64,000 nucleotides of DNA, taken from Marinobacter iranensis. GTDB taxonomy: Bacteria > Pseudomonadota > Gammaproteobacteria > Pseudomonadales > Oleiphilaceae. The stretch spans positions 62,001-126,000 of the forward strand of contig NZ_JANCMW010000001.1 of the NCBI RefSeq assembly GCF_029207565.1. Direction: 5' to 3'. The translations under genes were made by a program, and so were the position numbers. The notes under the pieces were generated by a model that saw only the letters and a program-made list of their open reading frames with translations, did no database searches and was not told the DNA's origin. The number at the start of each line of letters is the position of its first letter. Within the stretch, counting starts at the first letter, position 1. This document shows, in pieces, positions 53,258-61,939 of the stretch.

Positions 53258-54043
53258 ATGCCAGCCAAGCCAGGCTTTGATACCCCCGGCCCGTTGATGT
53301 TCGTCAGATTTGTACTGCAAAACCTCTTGTTGCTGGCCCTGGTGCCGGCAGCTGTTGCCGACGAAAAGCTGTATATTTTCACCGAGAACTACCCTCCTTA
53401 TAATGCGTCAACCACGGGGCAGGGGTTTGCTCACAATGAAGACGACATCACCGGTATCTGCACCGATATGGTTAAGACCATGCTGGAAGGGGTTGACTAC
53501 GAATATGTCATGAAAATGCGTGACTGGAGCCGGGCTTATGAATGGGTCCAGGGGCGGGAGAACCACGCCCTGTTCTGCACAGCACGGACCGATGAACGGG
53601 AAGACGAGTTTCAGTGGGTCGGGCCGCTTGCACCTATCAAGTGGACCCTGTTCGCCGCACCCGATTCCGACATCCAACTTGGCTCCCTCAATGATGCCAA
53701 ACAGTACAAGATAGCCGGATATAAAGGCGATGTGATGTCGGATTACCTGGTCAGCGAGGGTTTCGATGTGATCATGAGCGTATCAGGTGAACAGAATCCA
53801 CGCCGGCTGGTGCTGGGCCAGGTGGATCTCTGGGTAACCGATGGTCTTGTCGGGCCACTGGTTGCGAAGGACGAACACGATATCACCGGGCTGAAGCCGG
53901 TTCTGGTGTTTCGTGAAACGCCAATGTACCTGGCGGTGAGCAATGAAACTGATCCCGCCATTGTGGAAGACCTGCAACAAGCGCTTGACGAGGCCCGTGA
54001 GAGTGGCGCCCTCGATAGCATCACCAGCCGTTATGAACCATGA
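53258..54043 (+). CDS. Orphan family-3 solute-binding protein (paralogue of 2585-3328)
   Basis: The protein is about 261 aa with a signal-like hydrophobic segment at about 14-31 and a family-3 fold: IFTENYPPYNASTTGQGFAH, DITGICTDM, WVGPLAPIKWTLFA, AGYKGDVMSDYL and VFRETPMYLAVSNE. Nearly every landmark is shared with the protein at 2585-3328. ATG 53258 has AGGAT upstream; ATG 53297 would give a shorter signal peptide but lacks a ribosome-binding site. No permease is adjacent. Confidence 0.8.
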   Translation: MPAKPGFDTPGPLMFVRFVLQNLLLLALVPAAVADEKLYIFTENYPPYNASTTGQGFAHNEDDITGICTDMVKTMLEGVDYEYVMKMRDWSRAYEWVQGRENHALFCTARTDEREDEFQWVGPLAPIKWTLFAAPDSDIQLGSLNDAKQYKIAGYKGDVMSDYLVSEGFDVIMSVSGEQNPRRLVLGQVDLWVTDGLVGPLVAKDEHDITGLKPVLVFRETPMYLAVSNETDPAIVEDLQQALDEARESGALDSITSRYEP

Positions 54044-54148
54044 GGCGGTGGTAACAAATACTTAACGGCCAGAAGTGACGAGTATTCGGCAGTACGCCGG
54101 GGCTTGTGCTAGCTTTTAACGTGTTTCCCGACGAATGCGGTGGCGTTA

Positions 54149-54871
54149 ATGAGCAATCCCAAGCATACCCTTTTCTGGATGACGCTGTTCCTGCTGGTTG
54201 TTGTCGTGGTTTGTGCGTTGATTCACAAACCATTGCAGGAAGCATTCATGGCGAACTGGGTGTTCAACCTGCTGATCGTATGCGTGCTCCTGATTGGCAT
54301 TGTCATCACCTATCGCCAGGTATTCATACTGTTTCCTGAATTGCGTTGGATTGCCCAGTTCCGTACCGGCAATGCCGGGCTTTCCGTGCTGCAGGAACCA
54401 CGCCTGCTGAAGCCATTGGCACGGCAGCTTGATGACGACGCCAAGCGTGACCGTTTCTCATTGTCCACCATGTCTTTACGCACGGTTCTGGACGGCATTC
54501 ACAGCCGCATGGACGAGCAGAGGGAGATAACCCGCTATTTCATCAGTCTGCTGATCTTTCTGGGCCTGTTGGGTACTTTCTGGGGCCTGCTTGGTACCAT
54601 TAATTCGGTAGGTGCCGTCATTGTGAACCTGGATATGAGCCAGGAAGATTTCGGCAAGGTCTTTGCCGGCCTTCAATCCGGGCTTCTGAAGCCGCTGGAA
54701 GGCATGGGCACGGCGTTCAGCTCATCGTTGCTGGGGCTCGGTGGTTCGCTCGTGCTGGGCTTTCTGGACATCCAGGCCGGCCACGCCCAGAACCGGTTTT
54801 ACGACGGCCTGGAAGAATGGCTTACCGGTGTGACCAATCTTGTGGACCGGGTCGACGATGCTCCTCGATAG
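54149..54871 (+). CDS. MotA/TolQ/ExbB-like proton-channel subunit
   Basis: The 240-aa protein has four hydrophobic helices (about 8-28, 37-57, 132-158, 178-203) in the MotA/TolQ pattern, with the long cytoplasmic loop between helices 2 and 3 and GLLGTFWGLLGTINSVGAVI in helix 3. It should form the ion-channel stator with the next gene. ATG 54149 is preferred over GTG 54140. No flagellar or Ton genes are adjacent. Confidence 0.85.
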   Translation: MSNPKHTLFWMTLFLLVVVVVCALIHKPLQEAFMANWVFNLLIVCVLLIGIVITYRQVFILFPELRWIAQFRTGNAGLSVLQEPRLLKPLARQLDDDAKRDRFSLSTMSLRTVLDGIHSRMDEQREITRYFISLLIFLGLLGTFWGLLGTINSVGAVIVNLDMSQEDFGKVFAGLQSGLLKPLEGMGTAFSSSLLGLGGSLVLGFLDIQAGHAQNRFYDGLEEWLTGVTNLVDRVDDAPR

Positions 54872-54883
54872 CAGGCCTGCCCC

Positions 54884-55951
54884 ATGATCGGCTCCCGGCG
54901 TCGCTCCCGCAGTAGCATCAACGTTTGGCCCGGATACGTTGATGCCTTGTCGGCCTTGTTGATGCTGATCATCTTCATGTTGCTGATCTATGTCGTCAGC
55001 CAATTATACCTGTCGCAAACCCTGTCCGACCGGGATTCGGAACTGGCCAGGCTGAACAACCGGTTGCAGGAGATTTCAAGGCTGCTCGGGCTTGAAAAGG
55101 AGCAGACCGCCGCCCTGGAAAACGAAATGGCCGTCGTCCAGAACCAGTACAGTGACAGCCTGGCGCTGAATGATGAACTTCGCGCGGAACTGGAAGAGGA
55201 GAGGGCGCAACGCCTGGAGCAGCAATACAATGCCGAGGCCCAGGCCCTGAGGGTTGAGGATCTGCAACGGGCGGTGTCCAACGCCGAAGCGGAACTGGAT
55301 GAAGAAGAGCAACTGACGGCTTCCCAGCGCGCCATTATCCAGCAGCTATCGAACCAGATCACGGCGCTGCAGGACCAACTCAGCCGCATTACCGCCGCAC
55401 TGCGACTGCAGGAGGACCTGACTGCCGAGAAAGAAGCAGAGCTGGAAGAGGTGGGTAAACGACTGAATACTCTGCTGGCTGAACGGGTCAATGAACTGGA
55501 ACGCTATCAGTCGGAATTCTTTGGCAGGCTGCGGGATATTCTGCAGGACAACGAGAACATCCGCATTGTCGGCGACCGCTTCCTGTTACCTTCGGAATTA
55601 CTGTTTGCGTCTGGTTCCGCCAGCCTCGGGGAAGAGGGGCGGCGAGAGCTGGATAAGCTGGCAGACGTTCTGCTGGATGTTGTATCCGCCATTCCTGAGG
55701 ATATCGACTGGATTCTTCGCATTGATGGGCATACCGACCGGATTCCGATCAATACGGAGGAGTTCCCTTCAAACTGGGAGCTTTCTACCGCCCGGGCAGT
55801 GGCGGTAGTGCGCTACCTGGCGTCTGAGGGGGTTCCCCAGAACCGCATGGTGGCCGCTGGCTTTGGTGAGTTCTTCCCGGTCGCGTCAGGCAGTTCCGCC
55901 GAGGCGCTGCAGCAGAACCGCCGTATCGAGATCAAACTGACGGACCGGTAG
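54884..55951 (+). CDS. MotB/OmpA-like peptidoglycan-binding stator subunit
   Basis: The 355-aa protein has one N-terminal TM helix with the channel Asp20 (GYVDALSALLML), a long coiled coil (about 45-210) and a C-terminal OmpA-like domain (about 235-350) with DGHTDRIPI and GFGEFFPV, which binds peptidoglycan. With the preceding gene (12-bp gap) it forms a MotAB-type pair. No other motor or Ton genes are nearby, so the driven process is unknown. Confidence 0.88.
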   Translation: MIGSRRRSRSSINVWPGYVDALSALLMLIIFMLLIYVVSQLYLSQTLSDRDSELARLNNRLQEISRLLGLEKEQTAALENEMAVVQNQYSDSLALNDELRAELEEERAQRLEQQYNAEAQALRVEDLQRAVSNAEAELDEEEQLTASQRAIIQQLSNQITALQDQLSRITAALRLQEDLTAEKEAELEEVGKRLNTLLAERVNELERYQSEFFGRLRDILQDNENIRIVGDRFLLPSELLFASGSASLGEEGRRELDKLADVLLDVVSAIPEDIDWILRIDGHTDRIPINTEEFPSNWELSTARAVAVVRYLASEGVPQNRMVAAGFGEFFPVASGSSAEALQQNRRIEIKLTDR

Positions 55952-55959
55952 ACCCGTGT

Positions 55960-56625
55960 TCAGCCTGTCCGCCCGAAGAAACGTTCGAAGAAGCCTGTTT
56001 CCCGTACGTCTGGCACCGGCAGGTCGGCATTTTCCTCAAGCGCCTTGCGCCAGAATCGCTCCGGATCATCCAGGTGAGCGGCCTTTTCCCGTTCCTCGGC
56101 ACTGAAAGAGTTGTGGTCCCCGCCGATCCCGAGCTCCATGAGCTCCTGGGCCCAGAGATAAAGGGCGCAGCGAATAACACGCAGCAGTTTGCAGTAGCTT
56201 TCCCTGCTGATCGTAATGGCCAGTTCGGCACTCAGGTTGATCTGGGTCTGGAGTTTGGCCATTTCCTCTTTGTCGAACACGATGCGGTGGCCAGTGCCTT
56301 TCTTGCAGCTCAGGCAGGTTTTCTCCAGTGACTTGATGCCTTCCTCCATATCCCGGTGGCCGAAGTCCTGTTTCTGCTTGTCGTCAACCGGAGCCGGAAT
56401 CCAGCCATACTGGGGCGAACGGGCAACGATGTGGCCGGGAACATCGCGTCGGTAGGGAGGGAGTTCGGAGGCATCACTATAGCCATCGAACTCTATTCGC
56501 ATCCATGCTGCCATGGTTCGCTGGCGTAGCATCATGGCCAAAGTAATGGCCGAAGGCATGATGGCTTCAAGTAACTCCCCATTGTCCCGGAGCCGTTCGT
56601 CCAGATGGTCAACTGCTGCTGACAT
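55960..56625 (-). CDS. AbiTii-like protein
   Basis: The 221-aa protein resembles the N-terminal domain of AbiTii abortive-infection proteins: LEAIMPSAITLAMMLRQ, WMRIEFDGYSDASELPPYRR (46-60), then a basic/acidic stretch and a C-terminal helical domain with CLSC (104-107) that looks like a partial metal or disulfide site. The match is from memory, at moderate confidence. ATG 56625 has GGGAG upstream; the frame extends further but without support. It faces the MotB-like gene with 8 bp between stops. Confidence 0.6.
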   Translation of the reverse strand: MSAAVDHLDERLRDNGELLEAIMPSAITLAMMLRQRTMAAWMRIEFDGYSDASELPPYRRDVPGHIVARSPQYGWIPAPVDDKQKQDFGHRDMEEGIKSLEKTCLSCKKGTGHRIVFDKEEMAKLQTQINLSAELAITISRESYCKLLRVIRCALYLWAQELMELGIGGDHNSFSAEEREKAAHLDDPERFWRKALEENADLPVPDVRETGFFERFFGRTG

Positions 56626-56647
56626 GGTTATTCTCCCTTCACCAGAA

Positions 56648-56670
56648 AGAGGGAGGCTCATGCTCCCTCT
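56648..56670 (-). terminator. Hairpin just upstream of the AbiTii-like gene
   Basis: Arms AGAGGGAG and CTCCCTCT (8/8, 7-nt loop) lie 23-45 bp upstream of the start, within the probable leader. On the minus strand it is followed by TTTCTGG. It could be an attenuator or a terminator for upstream transcription. Confidence 0.4.
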
Positions 56671-56863
56671 GCCTGGCTGTTGTTTTTGTCGGAAAGCTGG
56701 TCCGGCGGCAACGCCGGAAGCATTGATTAAAATTAGGTGCTATTTGCAATATCTTCCGTTGTAAAAAAGTAGCCTCTTTGTTACTGGAAGTAAGGGCTGT
56801 CCGGCAGGTATGCTCATACACCTTTGTATTCGAGAACTTAGCTGACGGGCCCTCAAAATTACC

Positions 56864-57652
56864 ATGTCTGATTTGGCGTTGTACCAGTATGTCCTGATTG
56901 GCCTGATCTTTATCTGGAGTGGATTTGTTCGTTCCGGGTTGGGATTCGGCGGTGCTGTGTTGTCGCTGCCCTTCCTGCTACTGGTGCTGGACGATCCGCT
57001 GGTGTTCCTGCCCATCATTGCCGTGCACCTGTTGGTGTTTTCATCCCTGACAATCTGGATGAACAATCGAAAGTCTGCGGGGAAAGATGACCAGGGCCAG
57101 GCAGTTGCGGGTACCGTGGACTGGCAGTATCTGTGGCGCATCCTGGCAATCATGATCGTACCCAAGCTGATCGGGGTGTTCGGGCTGATTACGCTGCCGT
57201 CCGATATCATGAGCACCATCATTTTTGTGATTGTTGCACTGTATTCAGTCTCCTACATTCTCGACCGGCCCTTTCGCAGCGGCAGTCGAACTGTGGATAC
57301 GGTATTTCTGATGGTGGGTGGTTATGTCAGCGGCACCTCCCTGATCGGTGCGCCGTTGATCATTGCGGTTGTGGCACAGCATCTGCCAAAAGAGCGATTG
57401 CGTGACACCCTGTTCGCACTCTGGTTCATCCTGGTGGTGATCAAGATGGCGGCGTTTATCTGGGTGGGTGTCGACCTGCAGTTGATTCACCACTTGTGGC
57501 TACTGCCCTGTGCGGCCATAGGCCACGTTATCGGTCTTTATGTTCATGACCGCATGTTGACGGCGGAGACCCCGGTCTTTTTCCGTGTGCTGGGCGTGGT
57601 GTTGCTGGTTGTCAGCAGTATCGGGATGGCTAGAGTACTGTTTTCCGGTTAA
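56864..57652 (+). CDS. TauE/SafE-family sulfite/anion exporter
   Basis: The 262-aa protein has about eight helices in two TauE/SafE repeats (VLIGLIFIWSGFVRSGLGFG with GAVLSLPFLLLVLD; later GGYVSGTSLIGAPLIIAVVA). The family exports sulfite or sulfonate-derived anions. The protein ends with TTAACC overlapping the convergent ZIP gene by 4 bp. Confidence 0.87.
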   Translation: MSDLALYQYVLIGLIFIWSGFVRSGLGFGGAVLSLPFLLLVLDDPLVFLPIIAVHLLVFSSLTIWMNNRKSAGKDDQGQAVAGTVDWQYLWRILAIMIVPKLIGVFGLITLPSDIMSTIIFVIVALYSVSYILDRPFRSGSRTVDTVFLMVGGYVSGTSLIGAPLIIAVVAQHLPKERLRDTLFALWFILVVIKMAAFIWVGVDLQLIHHLWLLPCAAIGHVIGLYVHDRMLTAETPVFFRVLGVVLLVVSSIGMARVLFSG

Positions 57653-58434
57653 CCCAAGGTGGCGTCGAGGAACATCATGACAACGAAGCCACCCAGCAGT
57701 GAGAAAGTCGCCAGGGTCTTGAAGCGGCCGCGATGGGTCTCCGGGATAATCTCATCGCTGATGATGAACAGCATTGCACCGGCTGCAAAGCCCAGGGTCC
57801 AGGGCATGATGGGCTCGGCGAGCCAGACCATGGTGCTGCCAAAGAGCCCGCCCACAGGTTCCAATAGCCCGGTCAGCACCGCGATTACGAAGGATTTCAG
57901 GCGTGAATGCTCGATGGCCAGCAGCGATACGGCCACGGCCAGGCCTTCCGGGATATTCTGTAGCCCGATGCCCACCGCCAGGGCAACGCCATTGCCAATG
58001 TCGCCACCGGCAAAACCCACACCGACCGCCATGCCTTCCGGAAAGTTGTGCAGGGCAATGGCGATGATAAACAGCCATATCCTGCGAATACGGGCGCTGT
58101 CGGGCCCTTCCCGGCCCAGGGTGAAGTGTTCGTGGGGCAGTCGCTGGTGAATACTGAAAAGCAGGCCCGCCCCCATCAAAAGGCCGGCAATCACCATCAG
58201 CGACGCGCTCCAGGTGGCGCCTGTCAGTTCCTCGCCGTATTCAATACCGGGTAGCAGAAGCGAAAAGAACGACGCCGCCAGCATGACGCCTGCAGCGGCA
58301 CTGAGCATGCCGTCCTGTAGCTGTGGTGTCAGTTTCCTGACCAGAAATACGCCCAGTGCGCCGATGCCGGTTCCAAGGCCGGCCAGAAGGCTGGCGATTG
58401 ACCCCAGCCAGACAACATTGACATCTTCCAGCAT
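57649..58434 (-). CDS. ZIP-family metal transporter
   Basis: The 261-aa protein has eight helices and ZIP features: IALHNFPEGMAVGVGFAGG in helix 4 and LQNIPEGLAVAVSLL in helix 5, the metal-binding H-N-x-P-E-G and N-x-P-E-G pattern of ZupT-like divalent-metal importers. GGGAG precedes the ATG. The 136-bp gap on its upstream side shows no gene or clear metal box. Confidence 0.9.
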   Translation of the reverse strand: MLEDVNVVWLGSIASLLAGLGTGIGALGVFLVRKLTPQLQDGMLSAAAGVMLAASFFSLLLPGIEYGEELTGATWSASLMVIAGLLMGAGLLFSIHQRLPHEHFTLGREGPDSARIRRIWLFIIAIALHNFPEGMAVGVGFAGGDIGNGVALAVGIGLQNIPEGLAVAVSLLAIEHSRLKSFVIAVLTGLLEPVGGLFGSTMVWLAEPIMPWTLGFAAGAMLFIISDEIIPETHRGRFKTLATFSLLGGFVVMMFLDATLG

Positions 58435-58570
58435 CGGTCTCCCTTAACTCGTCCGTGGCAGCGTTACTGCGCTATTAAACCTTGACCATGTTGATGGCAA
58501 GTTCCACTACCATGGCTTATACCTTACTACGCGCGAAACTTAAAACCGTCTCAGGACGAACAGGTACGCA

Positions 58571-59446
58571 ATGGTTTATTGGTTGATGGCAAACCCCAAG
58601 GCCGGGGATAACGGCAGTCGCGGAGCGGACTTCTGGCGACATCACCTGGAGAGTGCCGGTATTGTCGATATTAGGGATTGTAGCCTTGATGACCAGGCCT
58701 GGACCAAAAGCGTGGGGGCAAGGGACTTTATACTGGCTGCCGGAGGCGACGGCTCAGTAAACGCAGCTGCCGGCTTCTGCCTTGACACCGGCGCTACCCT
58801 TGCGGTTCTGCCCTCAGGCACCGCCAATGATTTTGCCCGTAACCTGGGGTTGCCTGATGATCCCCGGCATGTCTGCAATCTGGTGTCAGCGGGCCGTACC
58901 CGTATGGTTGATGTTGCCACCACGGAGGATGGCCTGTTCCTGAATGTCGCCCATGTAGGCCTCGGCACCTTGCCGGTTCAAGAGTCATCAGCAGAGGCAA
59001 AACGGATCCTTGGCCGTTTCAGCTATGGCGTTGCGCTGATGCAGAAACTGGCTGTTTATCGGGGCTTCCATGGCCTTATCGAAACGGAAAAGGGGACGGT
59101 GGCCGGGCGCTGGCTAACCATCGCAGTGTCCTCCGGGGCGTTTTTTGGCGGGGGTAATGAGATTCCCCAGGCGTCGGCAGGGGACGGTCAACTGGATGTC
59201 GTGGCTGTGCGCCCCCGTTCATTGTTCCGGCTATTCCTGGCCTTTCTGACCGTGCGGCTGAGCCGGAACTCTCCGAAGCGAACCAGTACGGTGGTTCATC
59301 TTAAAAGCCCTGTGGTGGCGATCACCACCCGCTCACCCAGAACCGTGACCATGGACGGCGACATTGCCGGCCATACACCGCTTCGTGCCCGTTGCCGGCC
59401 CGCCTGCCTGAAGGTGATCTGTGAAGAGCTGGTGACCACCTGCTGA
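58571..59446 (+). CDS. Diacylglycerol-kinase-family lipid kinase
   Basis: The 291-aa protein has the catalytic motif GGDGSVNAA (58-66), LPSGTANDFARNLG, and FGGGNEIPQASAGDGQLDV, typical of YegS/BmrU-type lipid kinases. It phosphorylates a lipid such as diacylglycerol or phosphatidylglycerol-derived substrate; bacterial members vary. AGGT precedes ATG 58571. It converges on the DUF1338 gene with 9 bp between stops. Confidence 0.9.
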   Translation: MVYWLMANPKAGDNGSRGADFWRHHLESAGIVDIRDCSLDDQAWTKSVGARDFILAAGGDGSVNAAAGFCLDTGATLAVLPSGTANDFARNLGLPDDPRHVCNLVSAGRTRMVDVATTEDGLFLNVAHVGLGTLPVQESSAEAKRILGRFSYGVALMQKLAVYRGFHGLIETEKGTVAGRWLTIAVSSGAFFGGGNEIPQASAGDGQLDVVAVRPRSLFRLFLAFLTVRLSRNSPKRTSTVVHLKSPVVAITTRSPRTVTMDGDIAGHTPLRARCRPACLKVICEELVTTC

Positions 59447-59455
59447 GCACCGCGA

Positions 59456-60262
59456 TCAGGCCCGGCTATCGGTACTCTCAAAGATCTTGTCAGCTGAGGC
59501 AGCGACAAAACCGCTGTATAGCTCTCCGTCCGGCTTTGGGTAGCGGCGGGCAAACTCATAAAAGCAGCTTGGTATGGCCACGGTCCGGTCTGAAAACCGC
59601 ACATCGGCCCGGTCTGCCATGGTGGAGGACTGTTCCAGCAGTTCTTCCGGTGAGCCCTTGATTTCACCACCGGAGCTGTTCACCCGGTAACCGTTGTCCT
59701 TGAGGGTCTGATTGATGTCCGCCACGGTCCCGAACCGGCTGAGGTCATTGATACTCACCGTAAAATGGTTGGCACGGAACCCCCAGGCGGCCACCCAGGC
59801 GGCGTATTCGCTCTCTTCCAGCAGGGTTTGATAGGTGCCATGATCGATGTTCCAGTGCCGGCCGGAGTACAGGAAGTTATCCGCCGTGACCACCGCCGGG
59901 TCCATCTGCCTTATCAGGCTTTCAACGATCATCTGCAACTGCCTTGAGCACTGCTCTACCAGCAGCTCGGAGATGAATACCTTGGGCGCGGAAGGGTCCG
60001 GGTGCTCGTAGTGTCTCGCGTAGAGCTTCTTCGCTTCGAAGTGGTAGTCGCCGCCTTCCTGATACCCCAGCGCCAGGAAATGCTCCGCCAGCTTGTCCAG
60101 GTTTACTTTCTCAAGGTTGAAGGTGCGCAGGGCAATGTGGTCATTCACAATCTCGCCACCCTGGGTGTCGTCCAGCAACCGGTGGATATCCTGTGCCGAG
60201 GGCGTCACCTCGCAGTAATTGTTCCAAAGGTGACGGAACAGTGTCTCTCTATCGCTGTGCAT
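59456..60262 (-). CDS. DUF1338-family metal dioxygenase-like protein
   Basis: The 268-aa protein has the DUF1338 landmarks: NDHIALRTFN (His42), YEHPDPSAPKVFISELLVEQ, and WGFRANHFTVSINDL with a second His, then a conserved acidic end. Long members (about 450 aa) are 2-oxoadipate dioxygenase/decarboxylases that make D-2-hydroxyglutarate; this shorter form is related but of unassigned substrate. ATG 60262 has AGGAGG 7 nt upstream and overlaps the astA end by 14 bp, so it is cotranscribed with arginine catabolism. Confidence 0.78.
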   Translation of the reverse strand: MHSDRETLFRHLWNNYCEVTPSAQDIHRLLDDTQGGEIVNDHIALRTFNLEKVNLDKLAEHFLALGYQEGGDYHFEAKKLYARHYEHPDPSAPKVFISELLVEQCSRQLQMIVESLIRQMDPAVVTADNFLYSGRHWNIDHGTYQTLLEESEYAAWVAAWGFRANHFTVSINDLSRFGTVADINQTLKDNGYRVNSSGGEIKGSPEELLEQSSTMADRADVRFSDRTVAIPSCFYEFARRYPKPDGELYSGFVAASADKIFESTDSRA

Positions 60263-61373
60263 GAAGCGCCTCCTGTTGTTGGCGGAGTGGAATGGCCGTC
60301 GGCTGGCTGCCACTCAGGGTGGTGGCAAGTTCCATAAACCGGACTTCCCCATCGTTACGCAGATGGAGCGAGTTTGCCAGTGTGGCCGGCACCTGCAAAA
60401 GGTTATGCGCGGGCAGGTATCTTGCCGCACTGGTAACGGTCGCACGGAAATCCGCCGTCCCGGTGTTGGTGATCGCCAGCATCCTGCCCTGGCCACCACG
60501 GTTCCATTCTTCAAGTGCCGGTCGAATGTCGTCAACAACCTGGATACGGCAGCCAATGGATGCCGACACAGACCGGATATCAGCCAGCCTGGCCTCAACC
60601 GTAGGGCCGGCATCGAACAGGTCAATGTAGCCATTCTGCCGGAAGCCTTCAGCTTCAAGCATGGCCAGGGCCGGGCGGGTGTTGTCGTGTACCTGTCCGA
60701 TGACAGCACGGGCGCTGTCGTCCATCAGGTGAGTGTACAGCGGGTGCCTGGGCATCAGGTCGGCAATGAAGCCGTTGTCGCCGGTACCGACCATGCGCGT
60801 CACCGTGCCGAAATCCAGGTCCACGAAATGGGCCCGTAACCAGTTCCAGAACGGTGACTGGCCGCGTTCATCCGACACGCCCCGCATTTCCGCAATGACC
60901 GTCTCTGCAAAGCGTTGAGGGTGCTGAGCCATAAACAGAAACCGTACCCGGGAGAGCAGTTTTCCGGCGTGGGCCCGGCGGAATTTCGGCCGGAGGAAGA
61001 GTGTGCAGATTTCGCTGCAACCGGTGTAATGGTTGCACATGTTCAGCACTTCCAGTCGCCGCAGAATATTCAGTTCCGGTGAGTGATGCACGACCTGGCT
61101 ACGGTGATAGTGGTACAGCGGACGCCGTATACCGACAGAGGCTTCAATGCCGGTGGTTCCCATGATCTCTCCGGTTTCCGGATCCTCCAGTACAAAAAGG
61201 TAACTCTCTTCGTCGGGTGAACTTACGGTACGACCGAAGCTTTCCACCGAACGACGGATTTTCTGTGTCAGGAAATCACGATCATCGACCAGTGAGGTAA
61301 AACCGGGGCCGGATTCCACGGCAATCTGCTGCAGGGCGGCGAGGTCCGACAGGGCAACCGGGCGGATAATCAT
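60249..61373 (-). CDS. astA: Arginine N-succinyltransferase
   Basis: The 374-aa protein has the GNAT fold and AstA landmarks: MIIRPVALSDLAALQQIAVE, then GIEASVGIRRPLYHYHRSQV, ETVIAEMRGVSDERGQSPFW and DAGPTVEARLADIRSVSAS. It starts the AST pathway by succinylating arginine to N2-succinylarginine, which ends as glutamate and succinate. The other ast genes are not in the window. It diverges from an Lrp-family gene across 137 bp containing a 17-bp palindrome. Confidence 0.9.
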   Translation of the reverse strand: MIIRPVALSDLAALQQIAVESGPGFTSLVDDRDFLTQKIRRSVESFGRTVSSPDEESYLFVLEDPETGEIMGTTGIEASVGIRRPLYHYHRSQVVHHSPELNILRRLEVLNMCNHYTGCSEICTLFLRPKFRRAHAGKLLSRVRFLFMAQHPQRFAETVIAEMRGVSDERGQSPFWNWLRAHFVDLDFGTVTRMVGTGDNGFIADLMPRHPLYTHLMDDSARAVIGQVHDNTRPALAMLEAEGFRQNGYIDLFDAGPTVEARLADIRSVSASIGCRIQVVDDIRPALEEWNRGGQGRMLAITNTGTADFRATVTSAARYLPAHNLLQVPATLANSLHLRNDGEVRFMELATTLSGSQPTAIPLRQQQEALHAQR

Positions 61374-61468
61374 ACGAGCGTCCTCATCTGCTGGCCGCCT
61401 GATGGCGGTGGGTGGCAGTGTCAGTATGATGAGGTGAGGTGTCAGTTTGTAGCGTCAAAAAGATATAA

Positions 61469-61485
61469 TTGGTACTTTAAACCAA
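61469..61485. promoter_or_regulatory. 17-bp inverted repeat in the astA-lrp intergenic region
   Basis: TTGGT-(7 nt)-ACCAA, with flanking AATT on both sides, sits 26 bp upstream of the Lrp-family start in AT-rich DNA and about 100 bp upstream of astA. Perfect 5-bp arms at a divergent promoter suggest the operator of the adjacent Lrp regulator. Confidence 0.5.
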
Positions 61486-61510
61486 CAATTTGACCTCTGT
61501 GATCGCCAAT

Positions 61511-61939
61511 ATGATCAGCAAGCAAGATCAGAAACTGCTTTTACACCTTCGCCAGAATGCCCGCTGTAGTGTCTCGGACCTGGCCAGGGCGCTTAACCTG
61601 TCCCGGTCGACGGTTCAGAATCGTATTGCAAAGCTTGAGGCAAGCGGCGTTATTCGCGGCTACTCCGTTGAACTTGGGAGCGAATACTCCGCCGGCCAGG
61701 TTGAGGCCCATGTGTCAATCAAGGTCTTCCAGAAGCTGACGGCCCGAACCAATACCGCGCTGGAACAGATCAGCCAGGTCTCTCAGTTGTATTCCGTCAG
61801 CGGCGAGTACGACCTGATTGCCATTGTCCAGGCTCAGTCCCTGGAAGAGTTGAGTGCGGTACTGGATGAGATCGGGAACCTTGAAGGTGTGGAGCGAACC
61901 AACTCTGCGGTGGTTCTGGAGACACGCTTCCGGCGCTGA
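61511..61939 (+). CDS. Lrp/AsnC-family regulator divergent from astA
   Basis: The 142-aa protein has an Lrp helix-turn-helix (KQDQKLLLHLRQNARCSVSD, LARALNLSRSTVQNRIAKLE) and a RAM domain (GEYDLIAIVQAQSLEELSAV). It most likely senses arginine or a related amino acid and controls astA. ATG 61511 gives the normal family start; in-frame GTG 61499 and TTG 61490 are alternatives, none with a good Shine-Dalgarno. Confidence 0.88.
   Translation: MISKQDQKLLLHLRQNARCSVSDLARALNLSRSTVQNRIAKLEASGVIRGYSVELGSEYSAGQVEAHVSIKVFQKLTARTNTALEQISQVSQLYSVSGEYDLIAIVQAQSLEELSAVLDEIGNLEGVERTNSAVVLETRFRR

Noticed and set aside
54149..56625. A Zorya phage-defence system
   Set aside because: The MotA-like protein is only 240 aa, without the long ZorA tail, and no ZorC, ZorD or ZorE genes are adjacent. 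Only the MotAB-like resemblance remains.
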